Below are positions 51,790 through 62,986 of a stretch of 64,000 nucleotides of DNA, piece after piece. Positions within the stretch are counted from its first letter, which is position 1; each line of letters opens with the position of its first letter. Under the pieces are notes generated by a model, which saw only the letters and a list, made by a program, of their open reading frames with translations, made no database searches and was not told the DNA's origin. The position numbers were made by a program, and so were the translations under genes. This stretch comes from Glycomyces sp. NRRL B-16210 (GTDB taxonomy: Bacteria; Actinomycetota; Actinomycetes; Mycobacteriales; Micromonosporaceae). Where the stretch lies: positions 62,001-126,000 of the forward strand of contig NZ_JOGR01000009.1 in assembly GCF_000719515.1 (NCBI RefSeq), in the 5' to 3' direction.

Positions 51790-53484
51790 ATGAAACCCGC
51801 GTACGACGAACTCCCTTCCCCGCCAACGGATGACGAACTCTACGGCTACTTCGGCCCGCAGCGGCGCTGGGTCATGGCGGTCATGTTCGCCTCCTGCCTC
51901 TTCCCGGCCGGGGCGACCATCGCACTGGCCCTTTACAACCCTCTCTTGTGGCCTTTCGCGGCCGTTCTTGTCCTCAACACGATCGCGGTCGGGCTCTCCG
52001 CCCTCGACGGCATCCGGGAAAGGCGCTTCACCGTCACCGGCCACCGCCTCCTGCTGAGCGCCTACAAGCCGGAAAAACCGCCTACAGTGGACGTATTCCT
52101 GCCCACATGCGGCGAACCGCTCGACGTGCTCGCCAACACCTACCGCCACGTCGCGGCCCTCGAATGGGACGGCGGGCTCGGCGTCCTCGTCCTCGACGAG
52201 AAGGACCGGCCAGAAGTGCGCGCCCTCGCCGAAAGGCACGGATTCGCCTACAGCCACCGCGAGGACCCCGGCGCCGGCAAGAAGGCCGGGAACCTCAACC
52301 ACGGCCTCAGCCGCTCCGGCGCCGAGTTCGTGGCGGTCTTCGACGCCGACTTCTGCCCCCGTCCGGACTTCCTGCGCCACCTCATGCCGTACACCGCGGA
52401 CGAGTCGGTCGCGATCGTCCAGTCCCCGCAGGTCTTCGACACCGTCCGCGCGATGAACTGGCTCCAGCGCACCGGCGCCGCCGCGCAGGAGCAGTTCTAC
52501 CGCTGGCTCCAGCCCGCCCGCGACGCCGACGACGTGGCCATCTGCTGCGGCTCCAACGCCGTCTACCGCCGCTCGGCCCTCGACCGCATCGACGGGTTCG
52601 TCGTCCGCGACCACTCCGAGGACCTCTACACCGGCCTCGCGCTCTACCGGCTCGACCTGCGCACGGTCTACGTGCCCGTGGCCGTCGCGAAGGGGCTGAG
52701 CCCGGACACCCTGGAGGCCTTCGTCAACCAGCAGTACCGCTGGTGCCTGGGCAACCTCGAGCTCGCCCGTCCCGGCGGCCTCCCGAGCATGGACCTGCCG
52801 CTGCGCGGCAAGATCGGGTTCTGGGCCGGCATCGGCGGCTACCTCATGGGCGTCGTCAACATCTTCGCCGTCCCGCTGCCGATGCTCGTCATCCTCATCT
52901 GGTGGCCCGAGGTGATCAGCCCGGTGCACCTGCTGCCGTTCCTGGTCCCCATCTGGACGTGGGCGGTCCTGCTGCCGCTGCTCCACCGCTCCCGCACCCG
53001 CCTGGAGACCCTCCGCGCGAGCCTCCTGGCGAGCTTCGCGCACCTCATCGCCCTGCGGGACCTCCTGCGCGGCAGCACCGCCGAATGGGTCCCGACCGGC
53101 GCCCGCCGCAAGGCGAACCCGGTCGTCGGCTCCGCCGTGAACTGGATCCTGTGGTGGACCGGGACGGCCCTGGCCGCGATGTGGGCACTGCTCGCCTACG
53201 ACGTCGCCGTGCACGGCTGGGAGCGCCTGTGGGGCGCCGCGGTGCTCATCGGCGTCCACACCTACTTGGCGGCGCCCGTGGTGGCCGCCGCCTGGGGCTC
53301 GCTGCGTCGACGCGGCCGCGCGCGCCCGAATCCATCGGAATCCACTGAAGGAGAAGGCCATGCGCCCGAAGATCAGCCCGTCACCGAACCGCCTGCCGTG
53401 GTCGGCGGCCCTGGCATGGACGAGCCTGCTCGCCGCGACCGCGATCCTCGCCTCCGGAGCACTGCCGCTTTAGGACCGCTCTAG
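51790..53484 (+). CDS. Cellulose-synthase-like family 2 glycosyltransferase
   Basis: 564 residues. Two N-terminal membrane helices (VMAVMFASCLFPAGATIALA and the next) precede the catalytic GT2 domain. Its motifs are FLPTCGEPLDV, the first Asp in VLVLDEKD, DxD in AVFDADFCP, the catalytic-base region VRDHSEDLYTG (SED in place of TED) and QQYRW in FVNQQYRWCLGN. Four C-terminal helices follow. Processive synthesis of a beta-glucan-type polymer is likely. The ATG at 51790 has GGAG 9 bases upstream; ATG 51784 is an alternative. The hydrophilic C-terminal 45 codons overlap a small ORF in another frame. Confidence 0.88.
   Translation: MKPAYDELPSPPTDDELYGYFGPQRRWVMAVMFASCLFPAGATIALALYNPLLWPFAAVLVLNTIAVGLSALDGIRERRFTVTGHRLLLSAYKPEKPPTVDVFLPTCGEPLDVLANTYRHVAALEWDGGLGVLVLDEKDRPEVRALAERHGFAYSHREDPGAGKKAGNLNHGLSRSGAEFVAVFDADFCPRPDFLRHLMPYTADESVAIVQSPQVFDTVRAMNWLQRTGAAAQEQFYRWLQPARDADDVAICCGSNAVYRRSALDRIDGFVVRDHSEDLYTGLALYRLDLRTVYVPVAVAKGLSPDTLEAFVNQQYRWCLGNLELARPGGLPSMDLPLRGKIGFWAGIGGYLMGVVNIFAVPLPMLVILIWWPEVISPVHLLPFLVPIWTWAVLLPLLHRSRTRLETLRASLLASFAHLIALRDLLRGSTAEWVPTGARRKANPVVGSAVNWILWWTGTALAAMWALLAYDVAVHGWERLWGAAVLIGVHTYLAAPVVAAAWGSLRRRGRARPNPSESTEGEGHAPEDQPVTEPPAVVGGPGMDEPARRDRDPRLRSTAALGPL
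53360..53473 (+). CDS. Nested 37-residue ORF, single membrane helix
   Basis: Starts at an ATG 6 bases after GAAGGAGA, a far better ribosome site than many genes here. Encodes MRPKISPSPNRLPWSAALAW, followed by TSLLAATAILASGALPL: a short basic N-terminus and one hydrophobic helix. It overlaps the glycosyltransferase tail in a different frame and stops 11 bases before that gene's stop. It could be a small partner of the synthase. Too short for homology judgement. Confidence 0.5.
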   Translation: MRPKISPSPNRLPWSAALAWTSLLAATAILASGALPL

Positions 53485-53492
53485 CGCCGCGA

Positions 53493-53520
53493 GGCGCCCT
53501 CCCCGGCCGGGGAGGGCGCC
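53493..53520 (+). terminator. Terminator after the glycosyltransferase
   Basis: GGCGCCCTCCCC pairs with GGGGAGGGCGCC around GGCC, a perfect 12-bp stem. Confidence 0.8.
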
Positions 53521-53572
53521 GTATTCGCGAAGGCGACCCGCGAACAGGCCCGAGCCGATTATCGTCGCGACT

Positions 53573-54448
53573 GTGAACGACGCTGCGAACGCCGAGCCCG
53601 ACCTGCCGCTCATCGGCCCGGTCGAGCCGCCGTTCCTGCACGTCATGACCTACAACCTCAAGTCGGCCTCGGGCCGGGCCCCGCGCTCGTGGTGGAGCCG
53701 CCGGCCCCTCGTGCAGCGGATCCTCAAGGCCGAGCGGCCCACCGTCCTGTGCACCCAGGAGGGCCGCTTCCGCCAGCTCATGGAGCTGCGCGACGGCCTC
53801 GACGGCTACGACTGGGTCCACCTCGGGCGCGGCGGCGGCTCCCGCTCGGAGGCCACCGCCGTGTTCTGGGACGCCTCCCGGCTCGCCCCGGTCGCATACG
53901 ACCACGTGTGGCTCTCGCGCCGCCCCAACCTGATCGGATCCCGCGCCTGGGGCGCCGGAACCGTGCGGATGCTCACCTGGGTCCGCTTCGAGGACAAGGC
54001 GACCGGCGAGAACTTCCACGTCGCCGACGTGCACCTCGACCACCGCTCGGAGAGGGCCCGCCGCAAGGGCGCCCAGATGTGCCTCGACCTCATGCGGCGG
54101 TTCGCCGGCCCGGCGGTGCTCGCGGGGGACTTCAACTGCGAGCCCGGCTCGAAGACGCACGCGCTGCTCACCGAAGGGGGCCTCCACGACGCGTGGGAGA
54201 CCGCCGAGGAGCGCCTGACGCCCGACTGGGCCACGTACAACCGCTGGCGGCCCGCGCCGGCGGCGGGCAGGCGGCTCGACTGGATCCTCACGAAGTCCGG
54301 CGGGCCCAGGCAGCGCCTCCGCGTCCACCGCGCCGCGGTCAACGCCTACAGCGAGCAGGGGCTCGTGCCCTCGGACCACTGGCCGGTGCAGGCCGTGCTC
54401 ACGGTCGGCTGGCGCGGCTTGCAGGAGAAGGCCGCGAGGCGGGACTGA
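53573..54448 (+). CDS. Endonuclease/exonuclease/phosphatase family protein
   Basis: 291 residues of the EEP (DNase I-like) fold. MTYNLKSASG carries the first metal Asn, LCTQEGRFRQLMEL the metal Glu, VHLDHRSERARRKGA the catalytic His region, LAGDFNCEPGSKTH the Asp/Asn pair, and the ending VPSDHWPVQAVL the final Asp-His. All catalytic positions appear intact. Substrate (DNA, RNA or phospholipid headgroup) is not decidable. GTG start; no signal peptide, so cytosolic. Confidence 0.88.
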   Translation: MNDAANAEPDLPLIGPVEPPFLHVMTYNLKSASGRAPRSWWSRRPLVQRILKAERPTVLCTQEGRFRQLMELRDGLDGYDWVHLGRGGGSRSEATAVFWDASRLAPVAYDHVWLSRRPNLIGSRAWGAGTVRMLTWVRFEDKATGENFHVADVHLDHRSERARRKGAQMCLDLMRRFAGPAVLAGDFNCEPGSKTHALLTEGGLHDAWETAEERLTPDWATYNRWRPAPAAGRRLDWILTKSGGPRQRLRVHRAAVNAYSEQGLVPSDHWPVQAVLTVGWRGLQEKAARRD

Positions 54449-54457
54449 ACGGCCGCG

Positions 54458-55519
54458 TCATACCGAGACCTGGTTCAGCAGCTGCCGGATCTCGCGCACG
54501 GCCGCGCGCCCGGCGCGGTTCGCGCCGATCGTGCTCGCCGAGGGCCCGTAGCCGGCCAGGTGTATCCGCGGATCGGCGGCGACCCTCGTGCCGTCCATGA
54601 CGATCCCGCCGCCGGGCCCGCGCAGCTTCAACGGCGCCAGGTGGTCGAGCGCGGCCCGGAACCCCGTGGCCCACAGGATGACGTCGAGGGGCTCGGACCG
54701 GCCGTCCTCCCACACCGCGCCGTCCGGCGTGATCTTCTCGAACATCGGGAGCCGTTCGAGCACGCCCGCTTCGCGGGCCGCCCTGATCTCGGGGGTCTGC
54801 GGGACGCCGGTGACGCTGATGACCGACTGCGGGCGCAGCCCCTTGCGGACGCGCTCCTCGACCAGCGCAACGGCCTCGCGGCCCCGGTCGGGGTTGAACA
54901 TGTCCTCGCGCCACTGCGGCGGGCGGCGCGTCGCCCAGGTCGTGGAGGCCGCGTACGGGTGGATCTCCATGAGGTGCTGGATCGCGGAGATCCCGCCGCC
55001 GACCACGAGGACCCGCTCGCCGGCGAACTCCTCGGGCCCCCGGTACTGCGCGGTGTGGAGCTGGCGACCCCCGAACCGGTCCTGGCCGGCGTACCGCGGC
55101 CAGAACGGGCGCTCCCAGGTGCCGGTGGCGTTGACGAGCGCGCGGGCCACCCAGGTGCCGCGGTCGGTGGCGACCTCCAGGCGCTTGTCGGGCAGGGACC
55201 GGACCGAGCGCACCGAGACGGGCCGCTGGACGCGCAGGTCGAACTCGCGCTCGTACGCGGCGAAGTAGTCGGCGATGACCCCCGAGACCGGGGTCGACTC
55301 GTCGGGGGTCGGCAGGGACATGCCAGGGAGCTGGTAGACGCCGTTGACGGTGGCGAAGGTGAGGGTCGGCCAGCGGAACTGCCACGCGCCGCCCGCGTGC
55401 GGGGCGTGGTCGAGGACGACGAATCCGGTCTCGGGCTCGAAGAAGCGGCGCAGGTGGTACGCGGCGGCCAGACCGGCCTGCCCCGCCCCTACGACGACGA
55501 CTTCCACCTCGCGGATCAC
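54458..55519 (-). CDS. Flavin-containing monooxygenase (class B type)
   Basis: 353 residues. FAD loop VEVVVVGAGQAGLAAAYHL, the motif LDHAPHAGGAWQFRWP, and a second nucleotide loop RVLVVGGGISAIQHLMEIH for NADPH. DVILWATGFRAALDHL is the conserved ATG segment. It resembles CzcO/YpdA-like and small FMO-type enzymes. The GTG at 55519 is chosen by similarity to the family start; no strong ribosome site is seen. Converges on the EEP gene with 9 bases between stops. Confidence 0.87.
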   Translation of the reverse strand: MIREVEVVVVGAGQAGLAAAYHLRRFFEPETGFVVLDHAPHAGGAWQFRWPTLTFATVNGVYQLPGMSLPTPDESTPVSGVIADYFAAYEREFDLRVQRPVSVRSVRSLPDKRLEVATDRGTWVARALVNATGTWERPFWPRYAGQDRFGGRQLHTAQYRGPEEFAGERVLVVGGGISAIQHLMEIHPYAASTTWATRRPPQWREDMFNPDRGREAVALVEERVRKGLRPQSVISVTGVPQTPEIRAAREAGVLERLPMFEKITPDGAVWEDGRSEPLDVILWATGFRAALDHLAPLKLRGPGGGIVMDGTRVAADPRIHLAGYGPSASTIGANRAGRAAVREIRQLLNQVSV

Positions 55520-55600
55520 ACCAGGTGAAACGGCCCCGCACGCGTATGGATTCCGCCGAGTGAGCCCCTTCACGGCCGCGGGTTCCGTACGCGTGCGCCG

Positions 55601-56053
55601 CTACTCGGCGGGTTTCGGGAAGGTCTCCTTGAGCGTGAACGCCTTCGGCGTCGGCCCCTGCTCGCGCAGCAGTGTCAGGCGCTGCTCGGCCTCCTCGACC
55701 GTGGGCGGGCGACCGGCGGGGACCCACCACAGCGCGGTCACGGCCTCCGCGATGCGCTCGAACCACTCGCGGCGCCGTTGCAGGAACGGCCGGTGGACCG
55801 GTCCGTACATGAAGGACTTCAGCGGCTCGGGGCCGGTCCACACCGACAGGTTCACGATGAGCCAGTCGTCGTCGTAGAACCGGAAGTCGGTCGCGTTCGC
55901 GCCGGACTCGTCGACCAGCCGCCACACGAAGCCCTCGGCGGCCTCCGCTGCGGCGTTGACCTCGTCGAGTCCGCCGACGAAGTCCTGCATCGTCTCGGAG
56001 TCCAGCGGCGCCAGCATCCGCGCGATGTTCACTTGCGCGAGTTCGTATCCCAT
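55601..56053 (-). CDS. DUF3291 family protein
   Basis: 150 residues, probably an alpha/beta-barrel monooxygenase-like fold. Family features: YELAQVNIARMLAPLDSETM, GFVWRLVDE, LIVNLSVWTGPEPLKSFMYG and ALWWVPAGRPPTVEEAEQRL. The ATG at 56053 has AAAGG 6 bases upstream. Function unknown; some relatives are linked to heme- or antibiotic-monooxygenase folds. Confidence 0.86.
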   Translation of the reverse strand: MGYELAQVNIARMLAPLDSETMQDFVGGLDEVNAAAEAAEGFVWRLVDESGANATDFRFYDDDWLIVNLSVWTGPEPLKSFMYGPVHRPFLQRRREWFERIAEAVTALWWVPAGRPPTVEEAEQRLTLLREQGPTPKAFTLKETFPKPAE

Positions 56054-56118
56054 TGCCATCCTTTGAGGATATCGGCCGTGGCCGGGCCTGCCCGGCCGCG
56101 AGTGCGGAGCCCTCGGGT

Positions 56119-56508
56119 TCACAGCACCGGCGTCAGGAATTCGAGCCGGTTGCCGAAGGGGTCGCGGGTGTAGCAGCGCCGGTATCCGGGGAAGTCGGCG
56201 TCCCATGCGACCGGGTGCCCGGCCGCCGCCAGAGCGGCCGCGAGCGCGTCGAGGTCGGCCACGAGGAGCCCCGGGTGCGCCTTCGCGGACGGCATGTGGT
56301 CCGGTTCGACGCCGAGGTGCAGTTCCACCGCGTCGGTGCGCAGCCACAGCCCGCCGCGCCCCGCGAGCCCGGCCGGCTTCGCCACCTCGGTCATGCCCAG
56401 GACGCCCACGTAGAAGGCCCTGGCCGCGTCCTCGCCGCCGGGGCGGATGGCGAGCTGCACGTGGTGGAGGCCGTAGCCGTACGGGGAGGTGCCGCGTTCG
56501 GCGTTCAT
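56119..56508 (-). CDS. VOC-family (glyoxalase/bleomycin-resistance fold) protein
   Basis: 129 residues. GYGLHHVQLAIRPGGEDAAR carries the first metal-site His, VELHLGVEPDHMPSAKAHPG the middle ligands, and the end YTRDPFGNRLEFLTPV the conserved Glu. The ATG at 56508 follows AAGGAG. A typical small lyase, dioxygenase or resistance fold; substrate unknown. Confidence 0.88.
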   Translation of the reverse strand: MNAERGTSPYGYGLHHVQLAIRPGGEDAARAFYVGVLGMTEVAKPAGLAGRGGLWLRTDAVELHLGVEPDHMPSAKAHPGLLVADLDALAAALAAAGHPVAWDADFPGYRRCYTRDPFGNRLEFLTPVL

Positions 56509-56532
56509 GCGTCTCCTTGGGGGATATGGGGA

Positions 56533-56559
56533 AAGGGGCGGGCCGGCGGCCCACCCCTT
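56533..56559 (-). terminator. Terminator after aconitase
   Basis: AAGGGG-C-GGGCC pairs with GGCCC-A-CCCCTT around GGC (one internal mismatch). On the minus strand it is followed by TCCCC. Confidence 0.65.
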
Positions 56560-56573
56560 CCTTCGTGCGTCGC

Positions 56574-59297
<2,724 letters not shown>

Positions 59298-59723
59298 GAG
59301 AGCTCCTTGATTCAGAACTGAAGATCGGTCTCAGTCTGCCCCAACCTGAAGGGCGGGGAACCGAGGTCGGGCAGAGCGACCGACTCTTAAACAGTACGTC
59401 CGTCTTATTTAACGGGACCAACTGTACCATCCGGCATCCCGAGGAGGGCTCTTAGCCGAGCCTAAGGAGCGGCCGAGCGGCCGTGAGCGTCTGCTGGGAT
59501 CTGCATCCGGACCGTGAACCTTTTTAAAGGCCGGCGGCGGCTGGCGGTTAGTGCGGTGATGTTCGCCGCCGCCGGCCCGGTGCGGTGGATTTAAGTCTCA
59601 ATTCGGACTATACGCGGTGCAGATGAGGGCTTGACACCGCCCCTGTGTTCTCGCTTACCGCGCTGCCGCGGTCGCCGATCCCAGCATCCTACGACTCCAC
59701 AGGCGTCGCCAAGCTCTGGACCT
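59298..59723. other. Gene-less region between acnA and the Xaa-Pro aminopeptidase gene
   Basis: Holds the acnA promoter region (AT-rich patch at about 59385-59415), a minus-strand terminator at 59529-59577, and the duplicated end of the aminopeptidase gene at 59689-59714. No coding sequence is supported. Confidence 0.6.
59529..59577 (-). terminator. Terminator for the aminopeptidase transcript
   Basis: CCGCCGCCGGCC and GGCCGGCGGCGG form a perfect 12-bp stem over a 25-base loop. In the minus direction it is followed by TTTAAAAAGG. Confidence 0.6.
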
Positions 59724-59749
59724 CTACGACTCCACTGGCGTCGCCAAGC
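59689..59749 (-). repeat. Tandem duplication of the 3' end of the aminopeptidase gene
   Basis: A 26-base segment (59724-59749) recurs at 59689-59714 with one mismatch and a 35-base period. On the minus strand each copy encodes the C-terminal LATPVES and a stop. Confidence 0.85.
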
Positions 59750-61211
59750 GGGGCCCGGCTTCTCGCTGGGCCGCAAGCCAGGTTTCGACCTCGTCGGCCG
59801 TGCGCGGCAGCCCCGCCGAGAGGTTCTCGCAGCCGTCGGCGGTGACCCGCACGTCGTCCTCGATGCGGATGCCGATCCCGCGCAGCTCCTCGGGCACGAG
59901 CTCGTCGTTGGCCTGGAAGTACAGCCCCGGCTCGACGGTGAGCACGTAGTCCTCCTGCACCGCGCCCCGGTAGTAGTGCTCGGGGCGCGAGGCCGCGCAG
60001 TCGTGCACGTCGAGGCCGAGCATGTGCCCGAAGCCGTGCAGGGTCCAGCGCCGATAGACCAGCGAGTCCTTGTCGAGGGCCTCCTCCACCGAGCCGGGGA
60101 GCACCCCGAGGTCCCCCAGGCCCTCGGCGAGGACCCTCATGCAGGTCTGGTGGATGTCCTGGAAGGCCGCGCCGGGCTTGACCGCGTCCATGCCCGCCTG
60201 CTGCGAGGCGTGCACGATGTCGTAGACCTGCCGCTGGAGCGGCGTGAACGTGCCGCTCACCGGCAGCGTCCGGGTCACGTCGGCGGTATAGAGGTGGTTG
60301 TTCTCCACGCCCATGTCCATGAGGATGAGCTCGCCGGGCGCGGTCCGCCCGTCGTTGGTGATCCAGTGCAGCGTCGTGGCGTGCGAGCCGGCGCCCACGA
60401 TCGAGTCGTAGCCCAGGCCGTTGCCCTCCACGCGCGAGCGCAGCCCGAACACGCCTTCGAGGGTTCGCTCCGCGATCGGCCCGCCGGTCGGGAGGACCCG
60501 CGCGACGTCCTCGAAGCCGCGCACGGTGATGTCGACGGCGTTCTGGAGCTGCGCCAGCTCCCAGGAGTCCTTGACCAGCCGCAGCTCCGAGAGGACCGCG
60601 GCCAGTTCGGCGTCGCGCGTCAGCTGCGGCTTGCCCTCGGCGTCCTCGGTCGCCTCCTCGGCCGCGAAGCGCGCGTCCACCGCGCCGTCGAAGCCGCGCA
60701 GGACGCGGACCTTGCCGCGCTCGACCCCGGTGAGGTCCCCGTCGAGGCGCTCGACGTCGCGCACCTCGACGCCGAGGCGCACGCTCGTCTCCTCCAGGGA
60801 GAGCTTGCGTCCGATCCACAGCTCGCCGTACTTCGCCGAGCGGAAGAACTCGTCGGAGTCGGTGCCCTTGCGCGGGCGCCGGTAGAGCACCGCGTCGTGG
60901 CCCGAACCGTTCGGGTGCAGCACCAGCACGCCCTCGGGGTCGAGGTCGCCGGTCAGCCACGCGAAGTCCGATCCGGCCCGGAAGCGGAAGAAGGTGTCGT
61001 TCGCGCGGACCTTCTCGGCGCCGGTGGGCACCACCACCGTCTCCCCGGGGAAGGCCGCCGAGACCGCCTCGCGGCGGCGGGCGGTGAAGGGCGCCTGCTC
61101 CGACTCGGCCACGTCCAGCTCCGAGGGGCCCCAGCCCGAGCGCATGAAGTTCAGGAACTTCTCGGGGAACTTGGGGTCGTGAGGCCGTTCGCCGGACTTC
61201 TTCTCAGCCAT
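59724..61211 (-). CDS. pepP: Xaa-Pro aminopeptidase (M24B, aminopeptidase P family)
   Basis: 495 residues. The N-terminal creatinase-like domain (about 1-190) is followed by the pita-bread catalytic domain. Metal ligands are visible as Asp in LILMDMGVE, Asp in YTADVTRTLP, His in HGFGHMLGLDVHD, Glu in LTVEPGLYF and Glu in GIRIEDDV. Removes N-terminal residues preceding proline. The ATG at 61211 has GGAAGGA 6 bases upstream. The gene end carries a tandem duplication. Confidence 0.94.
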   Translation of the reverse strand: MAEKKSGERPHDPKFPEKFLNFMRSGWGPSELDVAESEQAPFTARRREAVSAAFPGETVVVPTGAEKVRANDTFFRFRAGSDFAWLTGDLDPEGVLVLHPNGSGHDAVLYRRPRKGTDSDEFFRSAKYGELWIGRKLSLEETSVRLGVEVRDVERLDGDLTGVERGKVRVLRGFDGAVDARFAAEEATEDAEGKPQLTRDAELAAVLSELRLVKDSWELAQLQNAVDITVRGFEDVARVLPTGGPIAERTLEGVFGLRSRVEGNGLGYDSIVGAGSHATTLHWITNDGRTAPGELILMDMGVENNHLYTADVTRTLPVSGTFTPLQRQVYDIVHASQQAGMDAVKPGAAFQDIHQTCMRVLAEGLGDLGVLPGSVEEALDKDSLVYRRWTLHGFGHMLGLDVHDCAASRPEHYYRGAVQEDYVLTVEPGLYFQANDELVPEELRGIGIRIEDDVRVTADGCENLSAGLPRTADEVETWLAAQREAGPRLATPVES

Positions 61212-61447
61212 GACAGGTCCTTCCAGGAAGCGGACTGCGGATGCTCGGCGAACGCCCGCCCCGGCCCAGCGGGCGGCGGGCGCGAAGCCTCGTGGGCCCC
61301 GCCGAGATGAGGACGACGCGCCTCTCCCCGACCGTACCTCCCCGCCCCCCATGCCCCGCAAGCTTCCTCGACAAGCCCCCTCGCCGCGCCGCGGCCCATC
61401 GCAAGGCCGCCACATTGCGTGACCGGCGCCCCGCTACCCTGGGAATC

Positions 61448-61753
61448 GTGACCGACCGCGCCAATCCGTCGCTCAACCCTCCCCCCTCGGCGGGGGCGGG
61501 CCCCTCGCGTCCGAGCGTCACACTTCCCGAAGGCCAGCTCGAGCAGATCCGGCGCCTCGTCGCCGCCGGCCGGGCCGGCTCCGTCGACGAGTACGTCGCC
61601 GCCGCCGTCGCCGAGCGCCTCGAACGGGACCGCTCGCTGACCGAACTCCAGGACCTCTTCGAGCGCAAGGGCCAGGCCCCCGGCGCCGAGCACCTGGCCT
61701 GGGCCCGCGAGGTCCTCGGCGTCGACGACAAAGAAGGAGAGGGCCGAGCGTGA
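61448..61753 (+). CDS. Ribbon-helix-helix-type antitoxin candidate
   Basis: 101 residues. After a Pro/Ser-rich start, PSVTLPEGQLEQIRRLVAAG, RAGSVDEYVAAAVAERLERD follows the RHH (MetJ/Arc-like) pattern: a strand then two helices. An acidic C-terminal tail would contact the toxin. GTG start. Its stop overlaps the GTG of the PIN-like gene (GTGA), the standard layout of type II toxin-antitoxin operons. Confidence 0.72.
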   Translation: MTDRANPSLNPPPSAGAGPSRPSVTLPEGQLEQIRRLVAAGRAGSVDEYVAAAVAERLERDRSLTELQDLFERKGQAPGAEHLAWAREVLGVDDKEGEGRA

Positions 61754-62145
61754 TCGGCGGCCGCATCCTGGACGTGTCCGCCATCGTCGGTTTCGCCACC
61801 TCCATGCCCTATCCGCAGGCCGTGGTCTTCACCGCCCTGGAGCAGAACGTGGTCCTCGCGATCCCCTCCGGGGCCCTCGCCGAGGCCTGGTCCCAGGCCC
61901 GCCGCCGCGACCGGGACGCCCTCCTGGTCCTGCTCGGCCTGCCCGTCACCGTCGTGATGGACCTCGACCAGAAGTCCGCCCGCGACGTGGGCCTCATGCT
62001 CTCGCGCTCGCGACAGCACGGGAACATCGCCGCCGGGCACGTCGCCTGGTGTGGCCTGAACCGCCCCGGCTGGCCCATCGTGACCGGGGAGCCGAAGACG
62101 CTGCTTGCATTCGACTCCGGCCTCGAAATCGACCACCTGCCGTGA
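61750..62145 (+). CDS. PIN-domain-like toxin candidate
   Basis: 131 residues. GRILDVSAIVGFATSMPYPQ places the first conserved Asp of a PIN/VapC ribonuclease fold, VVMDLDQKSARDVGLML the second acidic region, and GHVAWCGLNRPGWPIVTGEP the C-terminal core. Acidic residues are fewer than in classical VapC, so activity is not assured. Cotranscribed with the antitoxin-like gene. Confidence 0.68.
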   Translation: MIGGRILDVSAIVGFATSMPYPQAVVFTALEQNVVLAIPSGALAEAWSQARRRDRDALLVLLGLPVTVVMDLDQKSARDVGLMLSRSRQHGNIAAGHVAWCGLNRPGWPIVTGEPKTLLAFDSGLEIDHLP

Positions 62146-62200
62146 GGTCGGGCCGCAGACGCCCAGGGGAGCCATCGTGAACGCCGTACAGGAGCAGACC

Positions 62201-62644
62201 ATGACCGAGACCGGCCCACTGGAGTACCGCCCCCGCAAGTCCCGCATCGGGGCCTGGATCGGCGCGGCCATCTCCCTGGGCGGCTTCTCCGCCCTGTCGT
62301 TCACCCTCGGCGAGGCCACCGCCGGCGGCGGCGCCGTCACCTGGGTCGACCAGGCGGGCATGGTCGGCCTCGGCGCCATCGGCGCCGGGATCGGCCTCAG
62401 CTTCCTGCGCCTGCGCGTGCGCGCCGACGACAAGGGCATCGAGGTCACCAACGTCGCCTCCAAGCGCTTCTTCCCGTGGCAGCTGGTCACCGCGATCAAC
62501 TTCACCGACAAGATGACCTGGGCCACGGTCGAGCTCGCCGACGACGACGAGATGTCGATCATGGCGATCCAGGTCAGCGACAAGGAGCGCGCTGTGGCGG
62601 CGATCAAACACCTGCGGGCGCTCTTGGAGCAGTCGCGCAGGTGA
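62201..62644 (+). CDS. Small membrane protein with PH-like domain
   Basis: 147 residues. Two hydrophobic segments (IGAWIGAAISLGGFSALSF and AGMVGLGAIGAGIGLSFL) precede a bacterial PH-like domain (RVRADDKGIEVTNVASKRFF, PWQLVTAINFTDKM). The ATG at 62201 has AGGAG 7 bases upstream; GTG 62177 also has GGGGAG and is possible. Precedes the infC leader; role unknown. Confidence 0.78.
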   Translation: MTETGPLEYRPRKSRIGAWIGAAISLGGFSALSFTLGEATAGGGAVTWVDQAGMVGLGAIGAGIGLSFLRLRVRADDKGIEVTNVASKRFFPWQLVTAINFTDKMTWATVELADDDEMSIMAIQVSDKERAVAAIKHLRALLEQSRR

Positions 62645-62986
62645 GTGCTACGATTGCGTGTCGATCGCGCCGCGCCCTGCACTAACGGCGCGCGGTGCAG
62701 CAAGCGGAGTCCAGCTCCCACCCGCAGCCGGGTCCACTGGGTCAGACCAGCGAGGACCGACAGGTGACCGGGTCGCACACGGCGACAACGTTCGCCGTGC
62801 TCTGGAGTGGACCCCGGCGTGAGCTGGGGTCTTTTCTTTTGGGGACCGGCGCCTCCCGGCGCAACCCTGAGGCCGGCTGGGTCACGCTTGCACGACGAGC
62901 CGCCGATGCGCCCGCACCGGCGACGCCCGACAGCCAAAGGGCCGCCGATGACCGCATCGGCGAGAATCGCGAACCAAGGAGGCCCC
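62645..62986 (+). other. Leader region of the infC-rpmI-rplT operon
   Basis: About 340 bases with no supported gene. Near its left end TACGAT (62649-62654) is a possible -10 box. An attenuator hairpin with a T tract lies at 62810-62840. Translation operons of this type are commonly controlled by a leader RNA bound by IF3 or L20. Confidence 0.6.
62810..62840 (+). terminator. Attenuator in the infC leader
   Basis: GACCCC pairs with GGGGTC over a 10-base loop and is followed directly by TTTTCTTTT, a rare true T tract in this genome. It lies 147 bases before the IF3 start codon. Confidence 0.75.

Noticed and set aside
59298..59450. Iron box controlling aconitase
   Set aside because: No sequence close to the TTAGGTTAGSCTAACCTAA pattern was found upstream of acnA; the only good match in the window is at 49852.
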